Source: Methanolacinia paynteri (GTDB lineage Archaea > Halobacteriota > Methanomicrobia > Methanomicrobiales > Methanomicrobiaceae). From it: a stretch of DNA of 41,073 nt. The notes beneath the pieces were generated by a model. The model made no database searches. It had not been told where the DNA came from and saw only the letters and a program-made list of their open reading frames with translations. The stretch is from the NCBI RefSeq assembly GCF_000784355.1, contig NZ_AXDV01000012.1, positions 1-41,073 of the forward strand, given 5' to 3'. Both the position numbers and the translations under genes were made by a program. Shown here in pieces: positions 32,150 through 39,762 of the stretch (the stretch's first letter is position 1; each line of letters begins with the position of its first letter).

Positions 32150-33624
32150 CCTCTCAGCTCCTCTGCTGCTTTTATCATCCTCTTCTTCGCCTCTTCGTTC
32201 TGTATTTTTATATCTTCTATCCATTCGGAATCTTCATTCAGTGCGGCGGTCTTCCCGGCGATTGCCGCTTTTACAGCTCCGGGAGCAGGTCCGCCGATCG
32301 CCGACCTCTCGTTAACCGAATATGCAACATCGAGAGCCCTCTTCACGTCGTCTTCGGTCATGCCGAGCTTCTTCAGCGAGAATCCTGCCATTTCGTTCGC
32401 CGCCTCTTCGAGAGTTTCGAGATCGATCTTCTTCATCCTGACGGCCCTGCCAGTTATCCCGTGCGCCGTCCTGAACGGGAGCCCAAACTCCCTGACCATG
32501 ACATCGGCCAGTTCTGTGGCGGTCGAGAAGCCCTTTCCTGCCTCTTCGTTCATCCGTTCGGTATTGAATGATGCCGTATCGATCATTCCTGCGATTATCG
32601 CGAGCGACGCCTTTACGTCCTCCATTGAGCGCCACAGGTGCGGCCAGAGATCCTGCAGATCCCGGTTGTAGCTCATCGGCAGCCCCTTTACTATCGCAAT
32701 CGATGCCGTAAGTGCGCCGAGAACAGATCCGGCTTTTCCCCTCATGATCTCTGCACAGTCCGGATTCTTCTTCTGCGGCATAATCGAACTTGTCGAGCAG
32801 TATTCATCCGCGAGCTCGACAAAGTTCACGAAGGACGAGCTCCACAATATAAACTCCTCGCACATCCTGCTCAGGGTCGTCATCAGTATGGAACAGGCCG
32901 AGATGACCTCTATGAATACGTCTCTTCCGGCAACGCAGTCCATCGAATTTTCGAGAACCCCGGAGAACCCGAGAAGCTCTGCGGTATATTCTCTGTCGAT
33001 CGGGTAGCCTGTCGATGCGAACGCAGCCGTCCCGAGCGGGCAGAGATCGAGCCGGAGGTATGCATCCCCGAACCTCTCGAAGTCTCTTTCGAACGCCTGC
33101 TCGTAGTTCATCATATAATGTGCAAGAGTCGTAGGTTGTGCGTGCTGGAGGTGAGTGAAACCGGGCATGTAGGATTCGGTATTCTGCCCTGCCTTTTCGA
33201 TCAGGACTTCCCTGACTTCATTTATCCCCGACATGATTTCGGCAAGGTCACGTTTCAGCCTGACACGTGCGCAGGTCGCGACCTCGTCGTTTCTGGACCT
33301 TCCCATGTGCAACCTGCCGCCCGTGTCGATCCCTGTCTTCTCTATGACAAGGGCCTCGATTCCTGCATGGACATCTTCGAACTTCTCGTCGAAGACCGGG
33401 TCGGGCAGTCCGTTTTCGTGAAGGTCCAGGAGGACGGCCATGATCCTCCCTGCCGCGTCTCTGCTTATGATCTCCTGTTTTTCGAGCATCAGCAGGTGGG
33501 CGATATCGACAAGGATATCGGCATCCCCGATGAACCGGTCGGCCTCACGGGACGAGAGATAACTCCAGACCTCAGGCGGCCGGCCGTCGCCGAGCCTTCC
33601 TTCCCTCAAAGGGTCTTTGCTCAT
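32146..33624 (-). CDS. argH: Argininosuccinate lyase
   Basis: A 492-residue argininosuccinate lyase, splitting argininosuccinate into arginine and fumarate. The family signature SSIMPQKKNPD is present, as are MGRSRNDEVAT and TGFTHLQHAQPTT (with the catalytic His region) nearer the N terminus. The length is normal for ArgH. The start is at MSKDPLREG because GGAG lies 9 bases before it; an open frame continues upstream to 33834, but the extra 70 residues are not ArgH-like and run into the structured-RNA region. It is the first gene of an argH-gatD-gatE operon. Confidence 0.95.
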   Translation of the reverse strand: MSKDPLREGRLGDGRPPEVWSYLSSREADRFIGDADILVDIAHLLMLEKQEIISRDAAGRIMAVLLDLHENGLPDPVFDEKFEDVHAGIEALVIEKTGIDTGGRLHMGRSRNDEVATCARVRLKRDLAEIMSGINEVREVLIEKAGQNTESYMPGFTHLQHAQPTTLAHYMMNYEQAFERDFERFGDAYLRLDLCPLGTAAFASTGYPIDREYTAELLGFSGVLENSMDCVAGRDVFIEVISACSILMTTLSRMCEEFILWSSSFVNFVELADEYCSTSSIMPQKKNPDCAEIMRGKAGSVLGALTASIAIVKGLPMSYNRDLQDLWPHLWRSMEDVKASLAIIAGMIDTASFNTERMNEEAGKGFSTATELADVMVREFGLPFRTAHGITGRAVRMKKIDLETLEEAANEMAGFSLKKLGMTEDDVKRALDVAYSVNERSAIGGPAPGAVKAAIAGKTAALNEDSEWIEDIKIQNEEAKKRMIKAAEELRG

Positions 33625-33663
33625 GATATTCTCCACTCCTGTCCTAATTGTATGACCCGGAGC

Positions 33664-33671
33664 ATATTTAA
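33664..33671 (-). promoter_or_regulatory. TATA box for the argH-gatDE operon
   Basis: TTAAATAT on the minus strand about 43 bases before the argH ATG. Transcription would start near 33642, leaving a short leader that contains the ribosome site. The operon is thus transcribed separately from the structured region upstream. Confidence 0.5.
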
Positions 33672-33805
33672 GGCGCCGATAAACCGGAGAGAAAGGAAGC
33701 CGGCAGGGATTTACCCCGGCGGTTTTTTTGTGCGGAAAAATAATTACTCGTAATGTTTCGCATTCTCTCGTCCTCACATGCGTCCGGGATTGCATGAAGC
33801 ACTTA

Positions 33806-34086
33806 TGGCAACCCCGGCACCGGCGGCAGGCCACCGGACGGCCCCTGCCCAGGGGCCTTGCCTTAAGATAGTCCTCTCACGGCACGCTCAGGGAACCGGC
33901 AAGGGTCCCCTGAGCTGTTGAATATAGTTTGCTATGGTATGTTCCGTTCCGTACACGCCATGAGTTTACCGCGTCCCACCGCTCAGAGGATACTCGTCTA
34001 TCCCCTGAGCGGTTATCATCACAGAGAGGCCCCGAGGTCGGGGCCGATCCGCGGGCCGCTGTGCGGCTCGCGGCGAGGTGTTGCCA
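33806..34086 (-). ncRNA. Candidate structured non-coding RNA, ~281 nt, unknown family
   Basis: The two ends pair: UGGCAACACC (minus strand, 34086-34077) with GGGGUUGCCA (33815-33806), nine of ten positions. Enclosed hairpins are 33840-33857 (GGCCCCTG/CAGGGGCC), 33886-33915 (GCTCAGGG/CCCTGAGC), 33979-34012 (CCGCTCAG/CTGAGCGG extended by GGATA/TATCC), 34028-34045 (GGCCCCGA/TCGGGGCC) and 34049-34073 (CCGCG, CCGC / GCGG, CGCGG). Size and end pairing are like SRP or RNase P RNA, but the diagnostic SRP GGAAG-AGC asymmetric loop and the RNase P AGGAAAGUCC and its partner are not found on either strand. The minus strand is favoured by a TATA-like box just ahead and T residues downstream. Expression is unproven. 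Confidence 0.5.
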
Positions 34087-34142
34087 AAAGTAGATGGATG
34101 AAATTTATTCTGCTTCCGGTGAAGCAGCAATCAAAAAAAATT

Positions 34143-34571
34143 TCAGAAATTCACCCTGTAAACGGGCTTCTCCATGAAGACGAATCCCCCTCCCGAGGCG
34201 GTGACGTCAACGTGAACATCGATCGCGTCGATCTTCATTTTTTTTGCCGCTGCATAAGCCTTTTTGACGAATTCATATCCTTCCGGCGGGTTTTCTGGAT
34301 CGAGATCCTGCCTGAAGCACATAGGGGAGTACGGGTACGAATGTACCCCGAGATCGTGCACCTGGTTGTATATCGTGAAAATCCCTACCGCAGGATCGGG
34401 AACCTTGATCCTGATCTTCACGTCGACAGGCTCGCGGAATCCGTCCGCCGGGACGATCTCAAACTTCATATCGAGGCTCTCCCCTTTAGAGGCGCAGTAA
34501 CCGTTTTCGGGAGAGTAGCATATTGAAAAAGGAGCCGTTATATTGTGTCCGCCGTGTCCGGGTCTGTTCAT
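34143..34571 (-). CDS. Small protein of unknown function
   Basis: A 142-residue soluble protein that I do not recognise. It has no signal peptide, membrane helix or known motif. The middle is predicted beta-rich (FEIVPADGFREPVDVKIRIKV), the C-terminal half contains a helix (EGYEFVKKAYAAAKKMKIDA) and ends with strands (DAIDVHVDVTASGGGFVFM). An N-terminal HGGHN and three cysteines are present but form no clear metal site. The TATA-like GGTTTATTT about 30 bases before the ATG and the T8 tract after the stop frame a complete transcription unit, which supports a real gene. Confidence 0.65.
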   Translation of the reverse strand: MNRPGHGGHNITAPFSICYSPENGYCASKGESLDMKFEIVPADGFREPVDVKIRIKVPDPAVGIFTIYNQVHDLGVHSYPYSPMCFRQDLDPENPPEGYEFVKKAYAAAKKMKIDAIDVHVDVTASGGGFVFMEKPVYRVNF

Positions 34572-34636
34572 TAATTAATTATCTGCTCTTTAGAAATAAA
34601 CCGTTTTACATAGCGGCTCATCTGGCCTGATGTCTT

Positions 34637-34689
34637 TTAAGTCCAATTAGTTCTCACTGTGTTGGCCATTAAGACCAATTATTTGGTCT
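34637..34689. promoter_or_regulatory. Operator-like repeats upstream of the ABC importer
   Basis: TTAAGTCCAATTA (34637-34649) and TTAAGACCAATTA (34669-34681) are direct repeats with one difference, spaced 32 bases or about three helical turns. The second is also half of a perfect inverted repeat AGACCAA-TTAT-TTGGTCT (34672-34689). A TATA-rich tract (34690-34711) follows directly. This arrangement suggests a regulator, activator or repressor, for the importer. Confidence 0.6.
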
Positions 34690-34711
34690 ATAATATAATA
34701 TATTATATATC
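34690..34711 (+). promoter_or_regulatory. TATA tract for the ABC importer operon
   Basis: A run of TATA-like steps (TATAATATAATATATTATAT), with the ATG at 34756 some 45-65 bases further. A leader of about 30 bases carrying the ribosome site GGTGA (34746-34750) would result. Confidence 0.55.
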
Positions 34712-34755
34712 CGGGGGCCGACTTTTTAATGATCTGAGATAATCTGGTGATCATT

Positions 34756-35781
34756 ATGAGAAAGATATTGGTTATGTTTGTTATGGCAGTCGTCGTTGCG
34801 GCTGCCGTAATCGCTGCCGGCTGTACCGGGACCGGAGATTCCGGCTCGTCCGAAGCGAAGGAACTGAACTTCGGCTACCAGCCGAGTACGCACCAGATCG
34901 CGTATATGACCGCGATGAGCAAAGGCTGGTGGGATGAGACCATCCAGCCCTACGGATATACGACCGACCCCGATAAGAACGAGATACAGTTCCCGACCGG
35001 GGCCCCCGAGATGCAGGCCATGCTTGCAGGCGAGATCGATGTCGCATATGTCGGCTCCGCGCCTGTAATCTCCGCACTTTCTACGGGGCTTAAGGCGAAG
35101 ATTATCGCCGCAGTCCAGACCCAGGGTTCGGCCCTCGTACTGCAGCCCAACATAGAGTACAACAGTCCTGAGGATCTCAAGGGCCTGACCATCGCAACAT
35201 TCCCGTCCGGAACGATCCAGGACACGATCCTTAGAGAGTGGCTCGCCGAGAACAACCTGACTGTCGGTGAGGATACCGATGCGGGCGAGGTAGACGTCCT
35301 CCCGATGGGCCCCGGCGATGCGATCACCGCGATGACGGCGAAGCAGATCGACGGAACGTTCCTCCCGTCGCCTTCCCCCACGACACTCGTTGAGGAAGGA
35401 AATGGCAAGATCGTCGAATGGTCCGGCAGTATGATGCCCGACCACCCGTGCTGTGTTCTCGTAGTGAGCGACAGGCTGATCGAGGAGAACCCCGATCTTG
35501 TCACAGCACTCGTGAAGACGCACATAAAGGCGACCGAGTATAACCTCGCCAACCCCGACGAAGCTGCGCATATCTATGCAAATTACACCAAGAACACATA
35601 TGAGATCGCGAGCGAGTCCATCGCCAACTGGGACGGCACATGGACCGCCGACCCGAACCAGATCGTGGACGGCGTGATGGATTACGTGAGCGTACAGGAG
35701 GAGCTCGGCTATATCGACAATCCGCTCACGCAGGACCAGATATTCGATCTCTCCTTCTATGAAAAGGCGACATCCGCCTGA
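34756..35781 (+). CDS. ABC importer substrate-binding lipoprotein (SsuA/TauA-like)
   Basis: A 341-residue periplasmic-type binding protein. A signal peptide with lipobox IAAGC leads to Cys23, the likely lipid-anchored first residue, followed by a flexible GTGDSGSSE linker. The mature domain has GYQPSTHQIAYMTAMSKGWWDE and GEIDVAYVGSAPVISALS, typical of the nitrate/sulfonate/taurine (SsuA/TauA, NMT1-like) class. It captures a small ligand outside the cell for the permease and ATPase encoded next. The substrate class is not certain. The ATG is chosen over an in-frame GTG nine bases earlier because that GTG is part of the ribosome site GGTGA. Confidence 0.9.
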   Translation: MRKILVMFVMAVVVAAAVIAAGCTGTGDSGSSEAKELNFGYQPSTHQIAYMTAMSKGWWDETIQPYGYTTDPDKNEIQFPTGAPEMQAMLAGEIDVAYVGSAPVISALSTGLKAKIIAAVQTQGSALVLQPNIEYNSPEDLKGLTIATFPSGTIQDTILREWLAENNLTVGEDTDAGEVDVLPMGPGDAITAMTAKQIDGTFLPSPSPTTLVEEGNGKIVEWSGSMMPDHPCCVLVVSDRLIEENPDLVTALVKTHIKATEYNLANPDEAAHIYANYTKNTYEIASESIANWDGTWTADPNQIVDGVMDYVSVQEELGYIDNPLTQDQIFDLSFYEKATSA

Positions 35782-35788
35782 ATAACAC

Positions 35789-35794
35789 TTTTTT
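35789..35794 (+). terminator. Oligo-T between binding-protein and permease genes
   Basis: Six T residues eight bases after the binding-protein stop. They may act as a partial terminator, giving more binding protein than permease, a common need in importer operons. Confidence 0.35.
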
Positions 35795-35858
35795 ATTTTC
35801 AGTTCACACTTGTATAGAGGAATCTCAGAATACCTGTCGAAAGAGTTTCTATTAACCT

Positions 35859-36671
35859 ATGCAGGCACTGACAATGACCGGAATATTCTATAAAAAGTAT
35901 AAAAAATATATTCTCCCGATAGCTGCGATTATCGCCGCAATTATTCTCTGGCAGATTATTGCGGAGTTCTGGGTGAATGATGCATTCATACTTCCGAGTT
36001 TTACGGATGTCCTGGATGCCCTATATAAGGTGACATTCGGGCCGAACGGAACCCTGTTCCCCGATATCTATAAGAGTCTTATACACTTTGCGATGGGGAT
36101 CGGGGCCGCCGTTATCATCGGAATTCCGCTCGGGATTGCGATGGGATGGTTCAGGGATCTCGATACCGCACTCAACCCTATAATAGAGATCATCCGGCCG
36201 ATACCTCCTCTTGCATGGATCCCGTTCGCGATTATATGGTTCGGGCTTACCGATGCATCGGCGGGTTTCATCATCTTCATAGGTGCGGTCTTTCCGATCT
36301 TCATCAATACTTATACGGGTTTTCGGAACGTCCCGAAGATCTTTATCGAAGCCGGAAAGGTGCTCGGGTGCACGGGCAACTTCAGCCTTATCAGGCGGGT
36401 GGCGCTTCCCTCTTCCCTTCCTTCGATCGTATCCGGCATCAGGATCTCGATGGGCATCGGGTGGATGTGTCTTGTAGGTGCGGAGATCTTCGGTGCGGGA
36501 GGCGGAAAGTACGGTCTCGGAAAGAACCTGTGGACTTATTATAATCTCCACCAGATGCCGAGCGTGGTCGTGTACATGATTGTTTTGGGCCTTATCGGGC
36601 TCACGATCGACCTCGTCTTCAGGTATTTCGTAAACAGGCAGGCGCTCGGCTGGTCGGAGGAGGGTATCTGA
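35859..36671 (+). CDS. ABC importer permease (SsuC/TauC-like)
   Basis: A 270-residue permease with six predicted membrane helices, the first at about 18-36. The cytoplasmic EAA loop, which contacts the ATPase, is EAGKVLGCTGNFSLIRRVALP (about 165-185). Length and layout match SsuC/TauC. The ATG five codons later (35874) is an alternative start; no strong ribosome site separates them. Its stop TGA shares one base with the ATG of the ATPase gene, so the two are translationally coupled. It lies 77 bases after the binding-protein gene. Confidence 0.9.
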   Translation: MQALTMTGIFYKKYKKYILPIAAIIAAIILWQIIAEFWVNDAFILPSFTDVLDALYKVTFGPNGTLFPDIYKSLIHFAMGIGAAVIIGIPLGIAMGWFRDLDTALNPIIEIIRPIPPLAWIPFAIIWFGLTDASAGFIIFIGAVFPIFINTYTGFRNVPKIFIEAGKVLGCTGNFSLIRRVALPSSLPSIVSGIRISMGIGWMCLVGAEIFGAGGGKYGLGKNLWTYYNLHQMPSVVVYMIVLGLIGLTIDLVFRYFVNRQALGWSEEGI

Positions 36672-37432
36672 TGGCATCGGTTGACATCGAATCACTTTGC
36701 AGGGTCTTTACAAAAGAGGGCGATGAATCGGCGTCGGTCACGGCCCTCGACAATATCGATCTCCATATCGAGGACAAGGAGTTTGTCTGCCTTGTAGGAC
36801 CTTCGGGCTGCGGCAAGACAACTCTGCTACGGATAATTGCAGGGCTTGACTTTCCCACTTCGGGCACCGTGGCAATCGACGGAAAACCTGTCGAAGGTCC
36901 GGGACCGGAGAGAGGTATGGTCTTTCAGGAGTATTCCCTCTTTCCGTGGCTTAGAATCGCGGACAACATCGGATTCGGCCTGACTATGAAGGGTGTTTCG
37001 AAGGCGGAGAAGCAGGAGAGGGTCGAGAAGTACCTTGATCTCGTCAATCTTGAGACATTCGGCCGGGCCTATCCCCACGAACTTTCCGGCGGAATGCGCC
37101 AGAGGGTTGCGATCGCGAGGGCGCTTGCAAACGACCCCGAGGTTCTGCTGATGGACGAGCCTTTCGGCGCTCTCGATGCGCAGACGAGGAATATGATGCA
37201 GAGGGAGCTTCTTGAGATCTGGGAGAAGACGCAGAAGACGATAGTATTTGTGACCCACAGTGTCGACGAGGCCGTCTTCCTTGCGGACAGGATCATCGTC
37301 CTCTCCCCCAGGCCGGGCAGGATCAGGGAGATAATCGACGTGGATCTGCCGAGAATCCGTGACAGAACGGACCAGAAATTCGCGAATCTCAGGCGTCATG
37401 TCCTCTCGCTTATGGAAGAAGAAAAGATCTGA
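36671..37432 (+). CDS. ABC importer ATPase (SsuB/TauB-like)
   Basis: A 253-residue ABC ATPase with all motifs: Walker A GPSGCGKTT (about 44-52), Q-loop FQEYSLFPW (about 85-93), signature LSGGMRQRVAIARAL (about 138-152), Walker B VLLMDEPFGALD (about 158-169) and the switch His in FVTHSVDEA. It powers uptake through the permease. The segment LFPWLRIADNIGFGL is usual for the nitrate/sulfonate/taurine group, supporting the class given to the binding protein. Confidence 0.93.
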   Translation: MASVDIESLCRVFTKEGDESASVTALDNIDLHIEDKEFVCLVGPSGCGKTTLLRIIAGLDFPTSGTVAIDGKPVEGPGPERGMVFQEYSLFPWLRIADNIGFGLTMKGVSKAEKQERVEKYLDLVNLETFGRAYPHELSGGMRQRVAIARALANDPEVLLMDEPFGALDAQTRNMMQRELLEIWEKTQKTIVFVTHSVDEAVFLADRIIVLSPRPGRIREIIDVDLPRIRDRTDQKFANLRRHVLSLMEEEKI

Positions 37433-37459
37433 TCGAGAGGGGATAGTTAGGTTTATTAG

Positions 37460-37467
37460 TTTATATC
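37460..37467 (+). promoter_or_regulatory. TATA box for the L10e gene
   Basis: TTTATATC about 48 bases before the ATG at 37511; the leader carries the ribosome site GAGGAG (37496-37501). Confidence 0.45.
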
Positions 37468-37510
37468 CCCATTTTTTATAGCACATTCAAATAGCGAGGA
37501 GTTTTTTAAT

Positions 37511-38029
37511 ATGGTACGAAAACCCGCAAAAATGTACAGGGCCATCTCAAAAAGGGCGTATACAAGGCGAGAATATATGGGTGGTGTGCCCGGTTCAAAG
37601 GTCGTTCAGTTCGACATGGGCAACACGAAGGAACAGTTCCCTGTAGAAGTATCTATTCTTGCAGAGGAAGCATGCCAGATTCAGAACAAGGCTCTTGAAG
37701 CCGCACGTATGGGCGTCAACCGTAAGCTCCAGAAGGATATCGGAAGGATGAACTATCATTTCAAGCTCCGCACATTCCCTCACCAGGTTCTCCGCGAGAA
37801 CAAGCAGGCAACCGGTGCAGGTGCGGACCGTGTATCCGAAGGAATGAGGATGGCGTTCGGAAAGGCTGTCGGAACGGCAGCACGCGTTCAGCCCCAGCAG
37901 AAGGTATTCACAATCTACACTTCTGAGGCATATGCAGAAAAGGCAAAGGCCGCACTGCGGAGTGCAGGATACAAGCTTCCGACACCGACCCGTATCGTTG
38001 TCGAGAAGTCAAAGTCAGCACAAATTTAA
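37511..38029 (+). CDS. rpl10e: 50S ribosomal protein L10e (uL16)
   Basis: A 172-residue archaeal L10e, the counterpart of bacterial L16, located near the peptidyl transferase centre and the A-site tRNA. The N terminus [20 protein letters not shown] and the segment [30 protein letters not shown], cited here by its ends at about 84-113, are characteristic. The length is normal. It stands alone with its own promoter, a good ribosome site GAGGAG and a terminator of seven T after the stop, not in a ribosomal protein operon. Confidence 0.96.
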   Translation: MVRKPAKMYRAISKRAYTRREYMGGVPGSKVVQFDMGNTKEQFPVEVSILAEEACQIQNKALEAARMGVNRKLQKDIGRMNYHFKLRTFPHQVLRENKQATGAGADRVSEGMRMAFGKAVGTAARVQPQQKVFTIYTSEAYAEKAKAALRSAGYKLPTPTRIVVEKSKSAQI

Positions 38030-38037
38030 ATTAAATA

Positions 38038-38044
38038 TTTTTTT
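38038..38044 (+). terminator. Oligo-T terminator after L10e
   Basis: Seven T residues eight bases after the stop codon; fits archaeal termination of the L10e transcript in the gap before the convergent DUF169 gene. Confidence 0.6.
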
Positions 38045-38151
38045 GGGTTTAATGCCCGTTAAATATTTTTTAGATTCGTTTGGTTTTTTTACCTGTTCCT
38101 ATATTTCCGGCAGCCCGGGTAGGGGGGGCATGGCCGAATTTCACTGGAAGC

Positions 38152-38934
38152 TTATGCTCTTCTTCGCGGGAAAGCCACTCCCGGCCGTTTAATGATAAAC
38201 GAGTCATCGAGATTTGCTGCCATTTCGATTATGACTTTGGCAGGGATTCCGATTGCCATAGTCTCCGGGGGAAAGACCCGGTTCTGGGTCGGGTCCACCG
38301 GACCCATGAATGCGGAATCTCCCGGTGCATTCTCAGTCAGTCCTCCCGGGTACGTTATTACCGTTGAGCAGGCGGGCCCCCACGGGACGATCACGGGTGA
38401 GAAGGGGTCTTCGCGACCGAAGTGAACGAGTGCCGCCATGTTCCGGATCTGCTCGGCGTTTCCGAAAAAGCAGAGTGAGCGAACACCGGGGACCGGGTCG
38501 GGAAGGGTTTCGCAGGGCCGGACGACGAGGTATTTTCCGGGTGGGGTTACCTTCCCGAGCGCTTTGAAAGAATTTCTGGTAATCTCCGGGCTTTTCTTGA
38601 GGTACTCGGCAGCCCCGTTATGGATGTCCGCTCTTCCCGTTGAAACGAAATATTCTACGTCTTCTGATTCGGGGCGGAAACCCGTATGGGATAGTCCCCC
38701 TCCACAGCAGCCTTCACCGGAGTCGGGCCCTATATAGATCCCGGGAATTTTCGGATCGGTTGCCATCCGGTATAAGGATACTGCCAGACAACGGTTTACT
38801 TCAGGCAGGTGGAGAACCTCGCCGGGAACATTCTCTGCACCGTATACCGCAAGAGGCCGTGCGGTCAGGCGGAACGCCGAAGCGAGCCTGCCTGCAATAG
38901 TGCGGAAATCCGCACGGATATCATTGTCAGTCAT
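38152..38934 (-). CDS. DUF169-family protein
   Basis: A 260-residue soluble protein of the DUF169 type, common in methanogens and other anaerobes and of unknown function. Recognisable segments are RPLAVYGAENVP (near residue 25), GEGCCGGGLSHTGF with a Cys pair, RPCETLPD, and VIVPWGPACSTVITYPGG. The Cys residues could bind a metal. The start is at MTDNDIRADF, preceded by GGAGGT seven bases away; a longer open frame to 38994 overlaps the upstream gene and lacks a site. It lies 34 bases after the iron-sulfur flavoprotein gene and is likely in its operon. Confidence 0.82.
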   Translation of the reverse strand: MTDNDIRADFRTIAGRLASAFRLTARPLAVYGAENVPGEVLHLPEVNRCLAVSLYRMATDPKIPGIYIGPDSGEGCCGGGLSHTGFRPESEDVEYFVSTGRADIHNGAAEYLKKSPEITRNSFKALGKVTPPGKYLVVRPCETLPDPVPGVRSLCFFGNAEQIRNMAALVHFGREDPFSPVIVPWGPACSTVITYPGGLTENAPGDSAFMGPVDPTQNRVFPPETMAIGIPAKVIIEMAANLDDSFIIKRPGVAFPRRRA

Positions 38935-38968
38935 GACCGGGACCTCCGGTTTTTCACGGCCGGACTCT

Positions 38969-39664
38969 TCATGGGTCTTCCCTGCTGTTCTCAAGCCAGC
39001 CCATCTTTTCGTACCAGTCGTATTCGTGTGCGAACCGGTCCCTGTTGTTCGTTATCAACTGGCAGAAATACTTCCGTTTCTGCCTGTGGAGTTCGTCCTG
39101 GTCGGGATAGGCGATCTCGCCCCTGACAGCTTTTACAAGTGTTTTTCCTAGGGTTCTGGCCTCAGTTTCGGCTTTTGCGAGGTTAGAGGGGTCACGCCCG
39201 AGTGCAACTCCCACGCTGCCTGCGATATTTGCGCCGAGCGTCGAGAGGGTTTTGTTCATGTATCCCACGACTTCGTTCTCCCCGGAGCCTCCTGCGGTAC
39301 AGACAGAGCAGCCTATTTTACCGGTCAGCATCTGGCAGTGGATTGCATCTGCCATCCTGTCGAAGAGTGCCTTCATCGGGGCTGGTACGCAGTCGATATA
39401 GTTTGGAGCGCCCAGCACTATTCCGTCGGCGTTCATTATGCTGTCGAAGATGTCTGAAAAATCGTCCAAAATGTTGCAGTCCCCTTTGGCATAACAGGTT
39501 CCGCAGGCCGTGCAGTATTCTATATGCTTTGTATAGAGGTCGATCAATTCGGTCTTCGCACCCTCTTCATTCGCCCCGGCGAGCACGGCATTTGTAAGCC
39601 GGAGGGTGTTGCTGTCCTTTCCCCGCGGGCTTGCATTCAAACCAAGCACTTTTATGTTTTTCAT
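38969..39664 (-). CDS. Iron-sulfur flavoprotein (Isf-like, NADPH-dependent FMN reductase fold)
   Basis: A 231-residue flavodoxin-fold protein. The FMN phosphate loop is GLNASPRGKDSNT (8-20), and the compact cysteine motif C51-x2-C54-x2-C57-x5-C63 matches the [4Fe-4S] site of archaeal iron-sulfur flavoproteins. LGAPNYIDCVPAPMKALFDRM is the usual FMN-contact and helix region. Isf proteins pass electrons and help reduce oxygen or peroxide in methanogens. The start is at MKNIKVLG with a weak ribosome site; an upstream ATG would add 11 residues. The gene is divergent from a MarR regulator with two palindromic sites between them. Confidence 0.88.
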   Translation of the reverse strand: MKNIKVLGLNASPRGKDSNTLRLTNAVLAGANEEGAKTELIDLYTKHIEYCTACGTCYAKGDCNILDDFSDIFDSIMNADGIVLGAPNYIDCVPAPMKALFDRMADAIHCQMLTGKIGCSVCTAGGSGENEVVGYMNKTLSTLGANIAGSVGVALGRDPSNLAKAETEARTLGKTLVKAVRGEIAYPDQDELHRQKRKYFCQLITNNRDRFAHEYDWYEKMGWLENSREDP

Positions 39665-39682
39665 AGAGATACTTCCTAAAAA

Positions 39683-39700
39683 TAGTTGACTGTGCAACTA
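39683..39700. promoter_or_regulatory. MarR-type operator 1
   Basis: TAGTTG (39683-39688) and CAACTA (39695-39700) are inverted copies separated by six bases. The site is 19-36 bases before the flavoprotein ATG and so overlaps its core promoter. The same half-site sequence occurs in operator 2. Confidence 0.65.
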
Positions 39701-39727
39701 ATGGATGGTTAGTTTGAACTCATAAAT

Positions 39728-39743
39728 AGTTGACGAGTCAACT
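39728..39743. promoter_or_regulatory. MarR-type operator 2
   Basis: AGTTGAC-GA-GTCAACT is a perfect 7-bp inverted repeat directly after the TATA-like CATAAATAG (39721-39729) of the MarR gene, whose ATG is at 39763. A protein bound here would block the MarR gene's own promoter. It lies about 44 bases, or four helical turns, from operator 1. Confidence 0.7.
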
Positions 39744-39762
39744 TATGTAGGACCTTTAGACC

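Larger units (their letters stand above)
33625..34142. other. 518-base gene-free region containing a structured-RNA candidate
   Basis: Between argH and the small gene on the same strand. It holds the argH promoter (33664-33671), an oligo-T tract on the minus strand (33737-33741), the folded element described separately (33806-34086), a TATA-like AATAAATTT on the minus strand (34099-34107), a small hairpin GCTTC-CGGT-GAAGC (34113-34126), and eight T on the minus strand (34133-34140) that should terminate the small gene at 34143. No protein-coding gene with credible start and codon use was seen. Confidence 0.7.

Noticed and set aside
31682-33753. Long open frames on the plus strand (329 and 371 residues) opposite gatD and argH
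   Set aside because: They are antisense shadows of well-supported genes, with Arg- and Ser-rich nonsense composition and no family motif.
33985-34034. C/D box guide RNA suggested by GTGATGA and CTGA on the minus strand within the structured region
   Set aside because: The CTGA is inside a strong hairpin stem and no internal D'/C' pair is present, so the boxes are probably chance.
33806-34086. RNase P RNA or SRP RNA
   Set aside because: The size and closed ends fit, and a GGTAAACTC stretch looks RNase P-like, but the AGGAAAGUCC block and its 3' partner, and the SRP GGAAG/AGC loop, are missing on both strands. An Infernal run would decide.
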